Assembly (NCBI GenBank): GCA_019915135.1
Contig: JAHLMK010000003.1
Span: 2,418,001-2,482,000 of the forward strand
DNA: 64,000 bases
Direction of reading: 5' to 3'
Source of the DNA: Strobilurus pachycystidiatus
Taxonomy: Eukaryota > Basidiomycota > Agaricomycetes > Agaricales > Physalacriaceae
The stretch's first letter is position 1; each line of letters begins with the position of its first letter. A program made the translations under genes and the position numbers. The notes under the pieces were generated by a model. It made no database searches. It was not told the origin of the DNA and was given only the letters and a program-made list of their open reading frames with translations. Shown piece by piece: positions 40,953-51,800 of this stretch.

Positions 40953-43605
40953 ATGCCAAACACGAAGGCCCGCCGCAAATACCAGACTGAACGGGACAAG
41001 GTCGAGGATTGGGTTCTAGGGGCGGTCGAGGGCGTACGGAGCGGGAAGTACACAAGCGCTGAGGCTGCAGCAGAGGAGCTAGGCCATCCTGAGAAGGGTC
41101 GCACGGTGCGGAGGAGGATGCAGGGCGAAACAAAGGAACGAAGGCAGGCGCACGTCGAGCAGGAACTGTTGACGCCCGGTCAGGACGCGGCTTTGACCAG
41201 CTGGGTCACCTTTCTCGGTCTCATTGGTCAGCCACGGTGCAAGGTTACACTGGGTCCGATGGTGGAGGAGCTGTGCGGGACGATGCCTTCCGAGAAGTGG
41301 CTTGACGGCTGGCTCAAGCGTCATCGCGACATTATCATGTCGCGTCCATCCGGACTAGATCCCAAACGCGCACAGGCCTTTAACTATCCTTCCGTCAAAG
41401 CCCATTTCGACACACTGCAGGGCATCTTTGATATCGAGGAAATACCGCTCTGCAATATGCACAACACGGACGAGATTGGCGTGCAGATCGGAGGCGGGAG
41501 AAAGGGCACTGGAGAACTGTTCTTTTTTAGCGCGTCTGACAAGGCGAAGTACAAGATCCAGAGTGAGGAGTTGGAGCTGGTCACCATCCTCGAGACGACT
41601 TGTGCTGACGGTACTGCACCCGTAAAGCCCGCATTCGTCTTCCAAGGATCGCACTTTTGTCAAGAGTGGTTTGAGGAAGAAGAGGACTGCATGTAAATCT
41701 TCCTTTTACAACTCTTTATTGATGTACTGACATTGTGCTAGGTTTGCGACTACGGAGACGGGCTGGACCAACGACCAGATCTTCAAAGAGTGGTTCGAAA
41801 AGATCTTTCTCCCGCAGGCGCGTGCACACGGCGACCCAGAGAAGCCTCTTCTTCTCATCCTAGACGGACACGGCTCGCACTTGACCTCAGGCACTATCTA
41901 CATCGCTCGCGTAGGCAACTGCATCATTCTTTGTTTAATCCCACATACAACTCATCGACTACAACCCAACGACGTCGGCGTGTACAGTCCTGTCAAGCGC
42001 TACTGGAAGAAGGAGGTCCAAGCATTCTACAACAAGTTCCACGTCCCATTGGCAGCGAAGGACGTCGTTGGGGTATACAAGAGAGTACGTGAGGCAGCGA
42101 TGAAGCCCGCTACCATCATAGCTGCGTGGAGGAAGTCTGGCATCACCTCTGATGCTTCTGGACTTCCAACAACCGATATGTCTGTCTTCGCCGCCGCCGA
42201 CTTCATGCCCGCTGCATCAACGTCGACAGGTGTCCATTTCCCATCCGACTTCCCCTTTCCATACTTGCTCACTGATACATTCATACCCGGGACCCTCACA
42301 CGTCGTGCCGATGCTCATAGCTCAGATAGCAGCGCCGACGAGAGCAGTGATCGTGCAATGGATGTGGAAGACGGTCCGCGGCCCTTCCAAATTCCTTCCC
42401 AACTTCTTGGCGAGTCGGCATCCGAAGACGACCTGTGTTACATCCAACCGGAAAACCCTGAATCAGACACTGACTGGGTCGATACCTCCGACAGCGAAGC
42501 CAATGATTCCGATTTCCGTTCCCCATCCCATCCAAGTTCGACAGAGTCTGACCTCAGTGATTGCTCCATTGACGACGGTGATGCCACATCCGAAGAAGAC
42601 TACCTGTCTGGTGCCGAAGGCGATAGTTTCGACCGCCCCGTCTCAACCATCGTTCAACTTCGTCAGAAGCTTCGTCAATATAAACAGCGCTATGCAGGTG
42701 TCAAGGAGGCGTTATTCGCGAAGTCCGCTGAACTCGACGAGTCCCTTGCGCATGGCCTCTTGATGACGCGTCATCTTGCTGAAGTCTCGTTGAAGTTGAA
42801 TGAGAAGGAACGGAAGGGGAAGGGGAAGGCCAAGGTCCAGATCGGGTCTCGAATTGTTACCACCGACGAAGGGCTGGCGGCGGCACAGGCGCAAGAGAAG
42901 GCGCGATCGAAGAAGCAAAAGGATAAGGAGGATAAGGAGCAGCAGAAGGATGATGCACATGCAGCCCTCATTGCGGAACGTATTCGCGTCGGACAGGGCA
43001 ACATGGTGTTCAAAGGAACTCTCGCCTCGCAGAACATGACACAGCTCACGAACATTCTTTGGAACGAGAATCGACGCGTTCGCAAGCCTCCATCCACGGG
43101 TCGCGGCAGCAAGAAGAAAGAAGGCAAAGTCTCCAAAGCTGATCTTCTCCGCCAGGTCACAGAGCATTTCAACGAGCACGAGAACCTCAAGAATGACGAT
43201 CGCTATGCGTCCCTATTTGGGCTTGGCTCTAGGAAGCGCGGACGTCCAGCAGCTGCACCCCGACCCGCAACACCATCTTCGTCTACTCGTCCCAGCGGTC
43301 CCGCGGTCCTAGTTACCCCGGCACAGCCAGTTACTCCGCCCAGCCAACGCCGCCGCCTCGAGAACGTCACCAACTCTCCTCGCCCTCTTATGCGGCATTC
43401 ATCTCTTCCAACCAACCAACAGGCGCACTCTTTTCTAGAGCAGGAATCCACGCAGCCGATGTGGGGCTATATGACCACTCACGAACCACCACCTTCCCTT
43501 GTTCCCAACTACGGTCTTACGACGATTATCCAGATTGGGCACGACTCTTCCTCACACCAATATACATGGTTTTCCGACTTCCCTTTCGCATGCCCAATTC
43601 TCTGA
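40953..43605 (+). CDS. Pogo/Fot1-type (Tc1-mariner superfamily) DDE transposase, apparently intact
   Basis: Two exons, 40953-41692 and 41742-43605, give about 867 aa. The intron (gtaaatc ... tgctag) joins EEEEDCM to FATTETGW in frame. The N-terminus is a helix-turn-helix type region (YTSAEAAAEELGHPEKGRTV and PSEKWLDGWLKRH). The three catalytic acids fit LCNMHNTDEIGVQIGG, PLLLILDGHGSHLT and THRLQPNDVGVYSPVKRYWK, a DDD set typical of pogo/Fot1. After about aa 400 there is an unusually long tail: acidic Ser/Asp-rich, then Lys-rich coiled coil, then Pro-rich. This enzyme would cut and paste its element at TA sites in the nucleus. No frame damage is visible. Terminal repeats were not identified with confidence. 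Confidence 0.9.
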
Positions 43606-45168
43606 AGTCATGAAGATCTGAACTAACGTCAAGACAATGTCAACAGCGCTATCCGTTGCGAAGAGGATGTGAACGGACGGTTGCGGACAGTGACCCTGAG
43701 ACTTGCTTGGCACTAACAAGGTGGCTGAGCTCCGTGAGCTCACTGAATTATCCTACCAGTCATCTTATATTGTATATATTTGCTGTGTCTAATACCTATA
43801 TCACGAGTACTACTACTTGAGTAGCTGTGAACGGGTGTGGACTGAAATTTGGGCGTGCTGACGGAAATGGTAATCAATCGCAAGACGATCGTGATGGGGG
43901 CTGTCGTGAGACGTCTTACGATACCCCGGTCCGCGACTCAAGACGTCTCGTATCACGTCGTGCGGCAACACTAATGAGTACATTAAGCCACCGGAAATGC
44001 CCTTGCCCAGCAAGGGAATTTCCCAGAAGCGCCGGGACAAGGACAACTACAAGGGCGCGCACGAATTTATGCAAAAGTCGATGTTGCTGTTCATAACGCC
44101 TGAGGCACTGTCGTTGCTGGAATCCATAAACTCTGCGGAGGCCAGGTCTCCGGGCACCTTCACGTCGGCATCGACGACAACAACAACGATGAAGGAAACA
44201 ATACATCATGTGCATCAGATGCACCACACTGCGGGCTCTGCTGCAAGCCTAATCCGAGTCTATAGGTACGTGCATCAGCAAAGTAGCAAGTGCTTCCCGG
44301 AGTGCTTCCGGCACTTGTGGAAGCTCCAGAAGTGCGCGAAGTCGAAAAGACGTCGATCTTCTACAAGCTAGGTCATTTTGCTTTAGAAGTCAATGCCAGC
44401 TTCCCCAAGTAGATGTCGTGTCTTCCCCAAGCTGCCAAGCTGTCACGGAAGAAGAGGTCTTGCAGTCCCAGCCCGTACAAACAGTACTCCCGATCCGTCT
44501 TCAAGAGCAGACAAGCCAACAGTCTGAGGCATCCAATACCGCCGATCCTAGGGCCTCGCACACTATCGCACGTTCATTTGCATGTGTTGGCGTCGGAACT
44601 GCCAGTGTGCCAACTAGCTTCGATCCAGAATATTCTGAGGGCAGACGTCAAGCGGAAGAGAGCATAGCGCGTGCAGCCCTGCTTACTCGGGCAGCTGCTG
44701 GGGCCTCCAGTGGGTTTTTTGATCCTGTGGAGACATCTGACGAGGAGGAGAGGTGGGAGCAGGAAAATCGCTTGTATTAGGTAGCTGGCTTTGCCAAATC
44801 GACTGTTTGCAATCTTGTGGCAATTCAGCACGCAATTCAGAAAGTCTGTTTCCAGTATCTGCAACTCAGTACAGCTCATGCATAGATCCTACATCTGTTC
44901 TATACTAGAAAATATATAAACAGTCCTATCCTCTTCGCCAAGTGCCCCACATATCAGAAGCTGGACATAAGTTGTGTGGAAGTGAGAAGGTCGAACGAAG
45001 TCATATGATAAGCCCGTCCGATACGAGAAGCGCAAAAGTGCCCAAGCCGAAGCTCGGGAAGTCAGGAAGCGGAAGCAGAAGTGCGTTTCAAGCCGAAGCA
45101 CGGAAGCCCAAGCTGGTGCTAGTTTGCTGATGTGACACGGATGCGTTGCTCCGCGCAGAATTGACAGA
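43606..45168 (+). other. Mostly non-coding; weak ORF at 44418-44780
   Basis: The best frame is 44418-44780 (120 aa, starting MSSPSCQAVTEEEVLQSQPV and ending SDEEERWEQENRLY), Ser/Glu-rich and unrecognised. A 124-codon frame at 43997-44371 is less convincing. The segment 44960-45120 is built of degenerate GAAGC/AAGCCGAAGC words. Confidence 0.3.
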
Positions 45169-45409
45169 TGCCGGAAACTGGGGTTCACGTAGAAAGACGA
45201 CCCGTATAGAAAGTATAGACTGCCTACAAGGAGTATGAGACCTGTGTGGAAAGTACAGAAACTGCACAGAAAGTACGACCGTGACGCTCACTGGGAAAGT
45301 AGGAAGCTTGTTCAGAAAGTACAAAGTCTGGGTGGGGAAGTGCGTCGATATTCTGGAAAAAAGTACTAAAGTAGTTACAAAAGGATTTTTACACACTATA
45401 TCGCCGACA
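45169..45409 (-). repeat. LTR-like repeat family B, copy 2 (241 bp, inverted relative to copy 1)
   Basis: The reverse complement begins TGTCGGCGATATAGTGTGTA and ends AGTTTCCGGCA, matching 36502-36738 along its whole length. The termini are slightly diverged (TGCCGG on the plus strand). Confidence 0.72.
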
Positions 45410-45547
45410 TAAGTGCAAAGTCTGTGCATAGAAGTAAGTCACTACTGTAAGAAAAGTACCAAAGTAGACACGCAATGATTTTACTACTGTAAGAAAGGTA
45501 CCAAAGTAGACACGCAACGATCGATTTTACACACTATATCGCCGACA
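45410..45547 (-). repeat. Partial, rearranged extra copy of the family B end
   Basis: The end motif (TTTACACACTATATCGCCGACA on the plus strand) seen at 45388-45409 recurs at 45526-45547. Between them is an internal duplication of ACTACTGTAAGAAA followed by GTACCAAAGTAGACACGCAA. This suggests nested insertion or slippage at the element end. Confidence 0.65.
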
Positions 45548-45787
45548 CCGAGGTTTCCGGAACGCACGCATCAATTGAAAGTGTTTGCGTCCGAGTCTTG
45601 CGAACTGCCAGTCAAGCCCCGAGTTCTAACAGCAGCATGAGTCGGCCCATCGAAGGAAGGGATCCGCGTACCTCTGGATCACCCAAGCCGCAATCGACGC
45701 TGCTGACCGTGATCTCCTCGATGGCTCGTGCGACGTTCTTCTCCAAGCAGGACGCACGGATATACTGCGAGGCGAAGGAATGGATGG
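45548..45787. other. Spacer before the tandem duplication
   Basis: Only overlapping ORFs on both strands (45598-45918 plus, 45612-45989 minus) are present. Neither is recognised, and both extend into the duplication. Confidence 0.3.
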
Positions 45788-46035
45788 ATATGGGGAGGGA
45801 TCGTGTCTCCGCGCGGAGAGTGTACGCTTCTTCGAGTAGGCTGCCAGCTATGAGGCACACAGCAACCAAGCCACTGGCACTCACCTTTCGATCTTGCGCA
45901 AGGACTGGATGCATGTAGATATGGGGAAGGATCGTGTCTCCACGCGGAGAGTGTACGCTTCTTGGCGTACGCTGCCAGCTATGAGGCACACAGCAACCAA
46001 GCCACTAGCACTCACCTTTCGATCTCGTGCAAGGA
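45788..46035. repeat. Tandem duplication, two units of about 131 bp
   Basis: Units starting ATATGGGG at 45788 and 45919 share GGATCGTGTCTCC, GGAGAGTGTACGCTTCTT, GCTGCCAGCTATGAGGCACA and CTCACCTTTCGATCT with a few substitutions. The minus-strand frame through it (KVSASGLVAVCLIAGSLLEE) could be an old membrane-protein exon, but this is not established. Confidence 0.85.
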
Positions 46036-48054
46036 GTCAAGGCCGGCGTACGGGTCCAAGAGTCTATCTATCGTAAACAGTATATAGTCTTCCACTTTAT
46101 TGCAACGATCGAGGGAGCGAAGTATCATCGAGGGCGGCCAGCAGCGCCTTGCGAAGATGACGAGGGCGAGTGCGAGCATGAGCACGACGGGGTCAGGATC
46201 AATGAACATGGAGGGAAGAGGTGTCAGAGGTGCGGTCCATCTTATTAGGCCTTATATGGATGGAGGAAGGCACCGGTCAAGCGAGTTAGGTTGTTGGCCG
46301 AGTGAATACTGTTGGATGGGTGTGTGTCATAACTCTGCCCCGATTACTAGCTACAGATGGGTAGGCCTATAAGTGTCGGATGCTGTGCTGTCCAGCTGAC
46401 ACTGGTCTGTTACCTGTACAGTAGTATTCATTTAGAAGACAAGCATCATGCATCATCTTCGGGCCACACAGACCAGTCAATTTGTTTCCAAGAACGCGCA
46501 TTAGTACAATTGAGTTTGGCTGTAAAGAAGCTCGCCAGGGGTATCAAGATCGCGGCTGTGGTCAACCACCTACCTACCCTGCGAGCTTCTGGTGAGCTTC
46601 TGGCGCGCGACATTATGATTCTGGGCTACCAGCACAGCACGCCTACGTATGCGCTTGCGAGTATACACCTGTCACAGCCCAAATCAGGCAACGTAGCTGT
46701 TCAACATACAGTACTTCCCTGTTGAACGAACAAATTGGGATCCAGATTGTATCAGCCTACTAGTAGCACAAGGGTTCTTGAGCTTAGGGCCAGACGCCGC
46801 CAGAGGACAGCATACCGCGGCCACGTGCAGCTGTCCATAACATCGAGTGTGAACGATACAGTTCTGATGAGCGTGCGTATGTGGCGCTGGTTGCTGCTAC
46901 TTACCCTGTTTGAGTACCGAGTACCACTTGAGTACCACATTTGGAAACGTCTGCATTCATCGAATACGAGTGTCGTCAATGGAGTTGACCCGGGACGCCA
47001 CATAGCGGCATGAGAGCGGAGATGACAAGACATGAGAAACGGTGAGTGTTTCGAATGTCGTGAATTGGGTCAACACCAGAACACAAGGAGGAGAGGGAAC
47101 TGGAGGGTAACGTTCCAGAGTAGCCCAAACCTACCAAGCGTGAGACTGAGACATACAGAATAGGGAATGGCGGGCGGGGCAAAGAAATGAGCAGGACAGA
47201 TGCTGGACAAATGTATAACGATATCACTGGATGAGGAACTTGGATTTTTCGAGTGAGAGAAATGGTGAAGGAACCTCAGTCTTCCTCACAAAAATTTCAC
47301 CTCAAGATATTTGACTATTTTCATACGAAAATATCTAGTCTCCTGTAGGCAGACTCGATCAAAGCTGACACTTTGAACACGAGCCGGTAGGCCGATCCGT
47401 TACAACCGGGTTACAACAATCCTAGGGAGGGAACCAGCGAGGGACGCAGCAGTCGACTCTCCCTGGGTCAGACGGCTCCGCGTGTCGGCAACGGCGTCCT
47501 CGAGTTGCAGCAGCTTGGCGTCGACCTTCTGCTGAGCGATTGCTGCTGTATTAGCGCGGGTGGACTGTTTCGGAGCGGATCGGGAAGGCGTCGCAGGTGG
47601 CGGGGCGATGGGCGAGCTAGGCCGAGTAGGCGGGCCATCCTCGGTCTGGTTTGCGCTGGCCACGATGGATGCTTGGCTGTTTACCGTCTGAGAGAGAGAC
47701 GGCGACAGTGTCCGGGGAGGGTCTGCTTTTCCCTTCCCCTTCGACCGCTTGCGACGTCTCTTCCCGCGAGACTCCTCGGCACTTGCATCTCCGCCCGGTA
47801 CGCTGTCGAATGAGTGAGTGGAATGACCCTGTAAGGAAAGGCTATGGGAAGGAGGTGCGAACCCAGAAAGACAGATGTTGTGATGGGAGACGCGAACTTG
47901 TTATTCGCGTCGAGTATATGAACATCTGGCTACTGGCAATCTCCGTTATCTTATCCTAAGATAAGTTGTCCGCTCGTTCCTCGCTCCCAACTTATCGCTG
48001 AACAAGGCCAATATTGTTACCACATTGCAGAACTCCAAAAATCAGTGATGCAGA
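46036..48054. other. Gene-poor region; one weak Gag-like ORF at 47400-47815
   Basis: A minus-strand frame upstream of the stop at 47400 reads SRGKRRRKRSKGKGKADPPR then, via MASANQTEDGPPTRP, VDAKLLQLEDAVADTRSRLT. This is a basic plus coiled-coil arrangement that could be the start of a retroelement Gag, but there is nothing downstream to confirm it. An inverted repeat (GATAAGTTG / CAACTTATC) lies at about 47960-47996. Otherwise nothing is recognised. Confidence 0.3.
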
Positions 48055-50243
48055 CTATTTGTCCATGCCAGGATAGCTTCTCTCCAGTTCTTCTGTTGCT
48101 GCAGCCGACTACAATGTGAGGTTAGTCGAGTCGCGACCACAGGTTGAATACACACGTCAATCCCTTGCCCCATATGATCGCGCATGATTTCCGTCGTGGT
48201 GTCAATCTTGATGGAAATATCAGTCTGATGAGGCTGAACAAGGCGGAGCCCCAGGTAAGCACCAGTCAGATACTATTGACTATTGATGACTAACAGCATG
48301 GGAGAAAAGGGGGCGGCACGTCTTGAAAATGTCAAGTGAGAGGGTTAATTCGCAGGGCTCATCGTCAGCAATGCTGCGGATGCCTTTACGAGCATTGAGG
48401 GTTGCCAGGACAGAGTTGGAATAGACTTGTGAAAAATTTATCAGACATGCACAAGGAGAAGCTCATACAACATACGCCTGCCAATACTGAAATAAAAGGC
48501 GACGTAAATGAGCGTCGTGCTCCACACCAAAATCTAAGACTGTATGAGATGATAAACAGGTATGAAAATAAGAATAAACTCACAGAGATGAGAGAGGCAA
48601 TCGCACAGAGGCTCGTCATCAAGCCAGTACTGACACTGAATAGAATCTAACCGCGACCCATCAAGACCAAAAGTTTACGCGCCTAGCCTTGACCGTACCA
48701 GCTTGCCAATCATGGTGTCAGAGCTGCCACACAAGTCAAGAAGAGAGAGTTTCCAAACAAAGTGTACACACACCTCTTGAAGCCAGTCCTTGACCGACGC
48801 AAAAGAAAAAAGAGGCAAGCGGCAACAAATACATCAGTGGCAGCACCCAGAACATTGACAGACATTGACAATCCCTGGTACGTAACTTGCTCAGTGAACC
48901 CATTGTGCAACACCGGATGGATACTTACACGCAGGCGACCGAGATCAGCCCATGTGTTGGGATTCAAGCGAAGTCTACATATCGTGACCCGTGAGTAGAC
49001 AGTCAATGAAGACGCGATTGAAACTGACGACTGAATGGTGAAAGCTGGCAGCAACGTGACACAACACTTGATAAGACAAAGATCACACCAACTGAAAGTT
49101 AAAACCTCACATACCGGCGGAACATCCTAGTAGATATCATTTCAGGATCACTGATTGGGGCTTTGCTCTGTGATACGCACCAAAGGTAGCCAACGCCAAA
49201 GCGCTCTAATAGTGTGCAATGGTGAACGCCTCTAATTCAGCATTGGCAGAGGTCACTTACTGAAAACATCGTCAGGGTGATGTGGTTGTTGCTCACTGAA
49301 GAAAGCCATAAGCGTGGAGACATCTGTTGCTCTAGTAACGACGTACTGTGCCAGACTCTCATAGTCAGGAAGCTTTCAAAAGATAGCTCATGAATGCCTT
49401 GAGTCGAGAGTACGGCAAAAAGCATTACCCTTGAACCAAAAGCCCGATCAAGCCCTGTGTTGTAGAGCTGAGCTCCTCAACAAGGTGGCAGCTTTGAACA
49501 GACTCACGTTGAACAGTACCTCGAGCTGACAACGAGATACATCAGGTACTGGTCGAGGTAGAGTTCGGGAACCTCACGAGTATGCTCCTGTGAACAATGA
49601 TGTGTCAGCAATGGACTCATGGAGACATTTGATGAAGCGCCGTGATACTGACCACACGAGATGATTCTGTGCTTCAGAATTGTTGTAATTTGAGACCAAA
49701 TACCAGTAGACTGTATAGATATATCAGGAGTGCAGATCGCGGTCAATGCGGGTCGACAGCTTACCGGTGTGCGAAATCAAGCCCTGATGTATGGTCTCGA
49801 AGAGCCACACTGTACCGACCTGTTAGAGGTTGATCAACGTACCGAACTGTCTACATAGCACTGAAACCGACAAGAAACTTGGTAAACCAGCCGTCCTCAA
49901 TCGTAGTGTTAGTCGATAGCAAGTGGTCAGGTGAAATCACCACCAACCTTCTGGTAAGTGACATAATAGTACCACGTTTGAACGCAGGACACTGACAACG
50001 GCGTTAGCCCAGCTGGAGGTTACTACGTCAGTTTCATACCTCCGTATAAACTATTGGGACCAGATATCCGTCATCTCTCCTCTAAGGAAGGGCGAGCAAC
50101 GTACCATGAGGCTACGATGACTCCGATAAAAGCAGCGCCCATCCTGAAAGCAGCATATCAGGTATAGAGACAGAAGGCAACCCAGCGACGGACGTGTTGT
50201 CCGCGACTACGCGCAGTGTGTCATTTTCGACCGGTTTGAACAT
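48055..50243 (-). CDS. DUF6534 family multi-pass membrane protein (agaricomycete 7TM type)
   Basis: Exon 1 (50182-50243) reads MFKPVENDTLRVVADNTSVA. Exon 2 (50105-50143) reads MGAAFIGVIVAS. An 11-nt microexon (50040-50050) follows, then CVQTWYYYVTYQK, DGWFTKFLVGF, VGTVWLFETIHQGLISHTG and VYWYLVSNYNNSEAQNHLVW. Later come VNVLGAATDVFVAACLFFLL and RRSRTGFKR, LMTSLCAIASLIS, ISIKIDTTTEIMRDHMGQGI, and a final exon SAAATEELERSYPGMDK ending at the TAG at 48055-48057. This segment order is that of DUF6534 proteins: seven hydrophobic segments with a conserved RTGF motif before TM6 and a short cytosolic tail. Their function is unknown. The middle exons (49240-49560) fit less cleanly and should be checked for decay. 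Confidence 0.83.
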
Positions 50244-51724
50244 AATCCAGAGAGGGGGGTGGCTGAGTAGTTAATGCAGCTCTCCAGACTTCTCCAGACC
50301 GGCTTTAAAAAAGGCGACGAGGCACTCGGAAGTCTATGATCACATAATGCTCTGCGTATGGTTAACCGTACCTGGGTGAAAACCTTGGAAACTCAGAGGG
50401 GTTCACTACCGGGAACTCCCCTTTCGGTGGCAAGTCATGCATTCAGTGATACGGCGTAACCGTCCCGAATAATGGTTTGACTTGCTCTTTACAAATACGG
50501 GCCGAAGGTACAGCCTGCAAGTAAGCTCACATCCTCAACTTGACCTCCATTGGCTACTTAGGTGCTCGTGTGCCCGAGAGCTACGACATGAGCTCCAACC
50601 GTCTCCCCGTGTGTATCCTTGACGAGCTCGCTATCATCGAGGATACCTCACACCTTCTTTGGAAGGCTCTATCCCGCCGCATACTCACTGTCTTCACCGC
50701 GCGGCGTGGCGCCTCCGTGTTCCGCATACACGGCCTCACAATCCCGCGACAGCAGTACACGGGCAAACTCTTCGTTGCCCGGACGACGTTCAGACTCCGT
50801 TCAGATCGAGATATCGGGCATGGCAGACTCCACCTTAAGCCCAAAGAGCGACCGCAAGGCGTAGGCGGACCAAGGTCTCACGAAAAATGAGGCGCTCCTA
50901 GCCTGCTTCCAGAGGACATCATTTGTCTAGTCGTCCTGCCTATGTTCCCCACTGAGCTAAGGGGAGAATTAAGTGTCTATTCTTTCCAGCGCTTCAATAA
51001 TTGAATGAATAAGCCGGTGATCTTGGATCCGCGGAAAATCGGTTCGGTTGCGAAGTATGATTAGTTTGCATCCGCCGAATTCTAGCTCAGCCTCGCGCGC
51101 GTCCTCCTCAAATTGCCAAATCTGGTACGCCGCTGATACCGCTTTAGTTTATGTCCAATTGGCAACAGTCACGATCTGACTCGGTACATACACTTCTATG
51201 TCAAATCTCGGTTCATGTTCCTCCCTCTTGCTCCTCTCCCCTCCTCTTCTACTAGTCCGTTTCATAGCTGTTGAGACGAATACGAAGGCCTCAAAGTCGC
51301 CTGCCGGACAGTCTGCTGAACTTTGAGCTACCACCGCCATCTCGGCTTCCAGGCGGCAGTGTCAGCGACGTGAACCGTTTCGGGTCGAGTTAGCATCGGC
51401 AGCGGTAATGTAGTCTAATAGCGATTTAGAGCCTGTCTCGCGATATCGCGTTCCGCTCTGACAGATGCTGAAGGTGGCACCGTGGTAGGAGTCCACCTTG
51501 CGGCGGAATCTCAGAATGCCACGAACAGATGAAAATGGCTGTTAAGGAGGCAGGGCTTCAACCTTTTGACTGCAACGACGGATTTAATGAGGTCAGGCTG
51601 TTTGCACGAGAAAGTCTTCTGAGGCATGAGGTGTTAGTCTCCCCTGGGCAGCTCGTCCTTCAGTGATGGATGAGGTGTGGTGACTTGAGCAGGCGCATAA
51701 GTTGCGGCGCCGCCACCACCACTA
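50244..51724. other. Gene-poor region; weak ORF at 50540-50890
   Basis: Opposing ORFs overlap at 50540-50890 (plus, MTSIGYLGARVPESYDMSSN) and 50581-50844 (minus). Neither is recognised. No splice-supported gene was found in the rest. Confidence 0.35.
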
Positions 51725-51800
51725 CAGGCGCGTTGCACTGATATGGAGAGGCTCCACATAACTTTCCACTCAGGATTTTACTCAGGGTGCCTGCACTCTA
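51725..51800 (-). pseudogene. Small remnant matching the 5' end of the transposon gene at 63.8 kb
   Basis: It shares GCACTGA, GAGGCTCCACA / GAGTCTCCACA and the word CCACTCAGGATTTTACTCAGGG (TTTCACTCAGGG in the other copy) with 63793-63868, in the same orientation. Read on the minus strand both give NPEWK-V-W-L-ISVQ, so this is a diverged scrap of the same transposon family's coding region. Confidence 0.65.

Noticed and set aside
47400..47815. Retroelement Gag gene
   Set aside because: Only a short basic and coiled-coil segment without knuckle, protease or downstream pol; kept as a weak note only.
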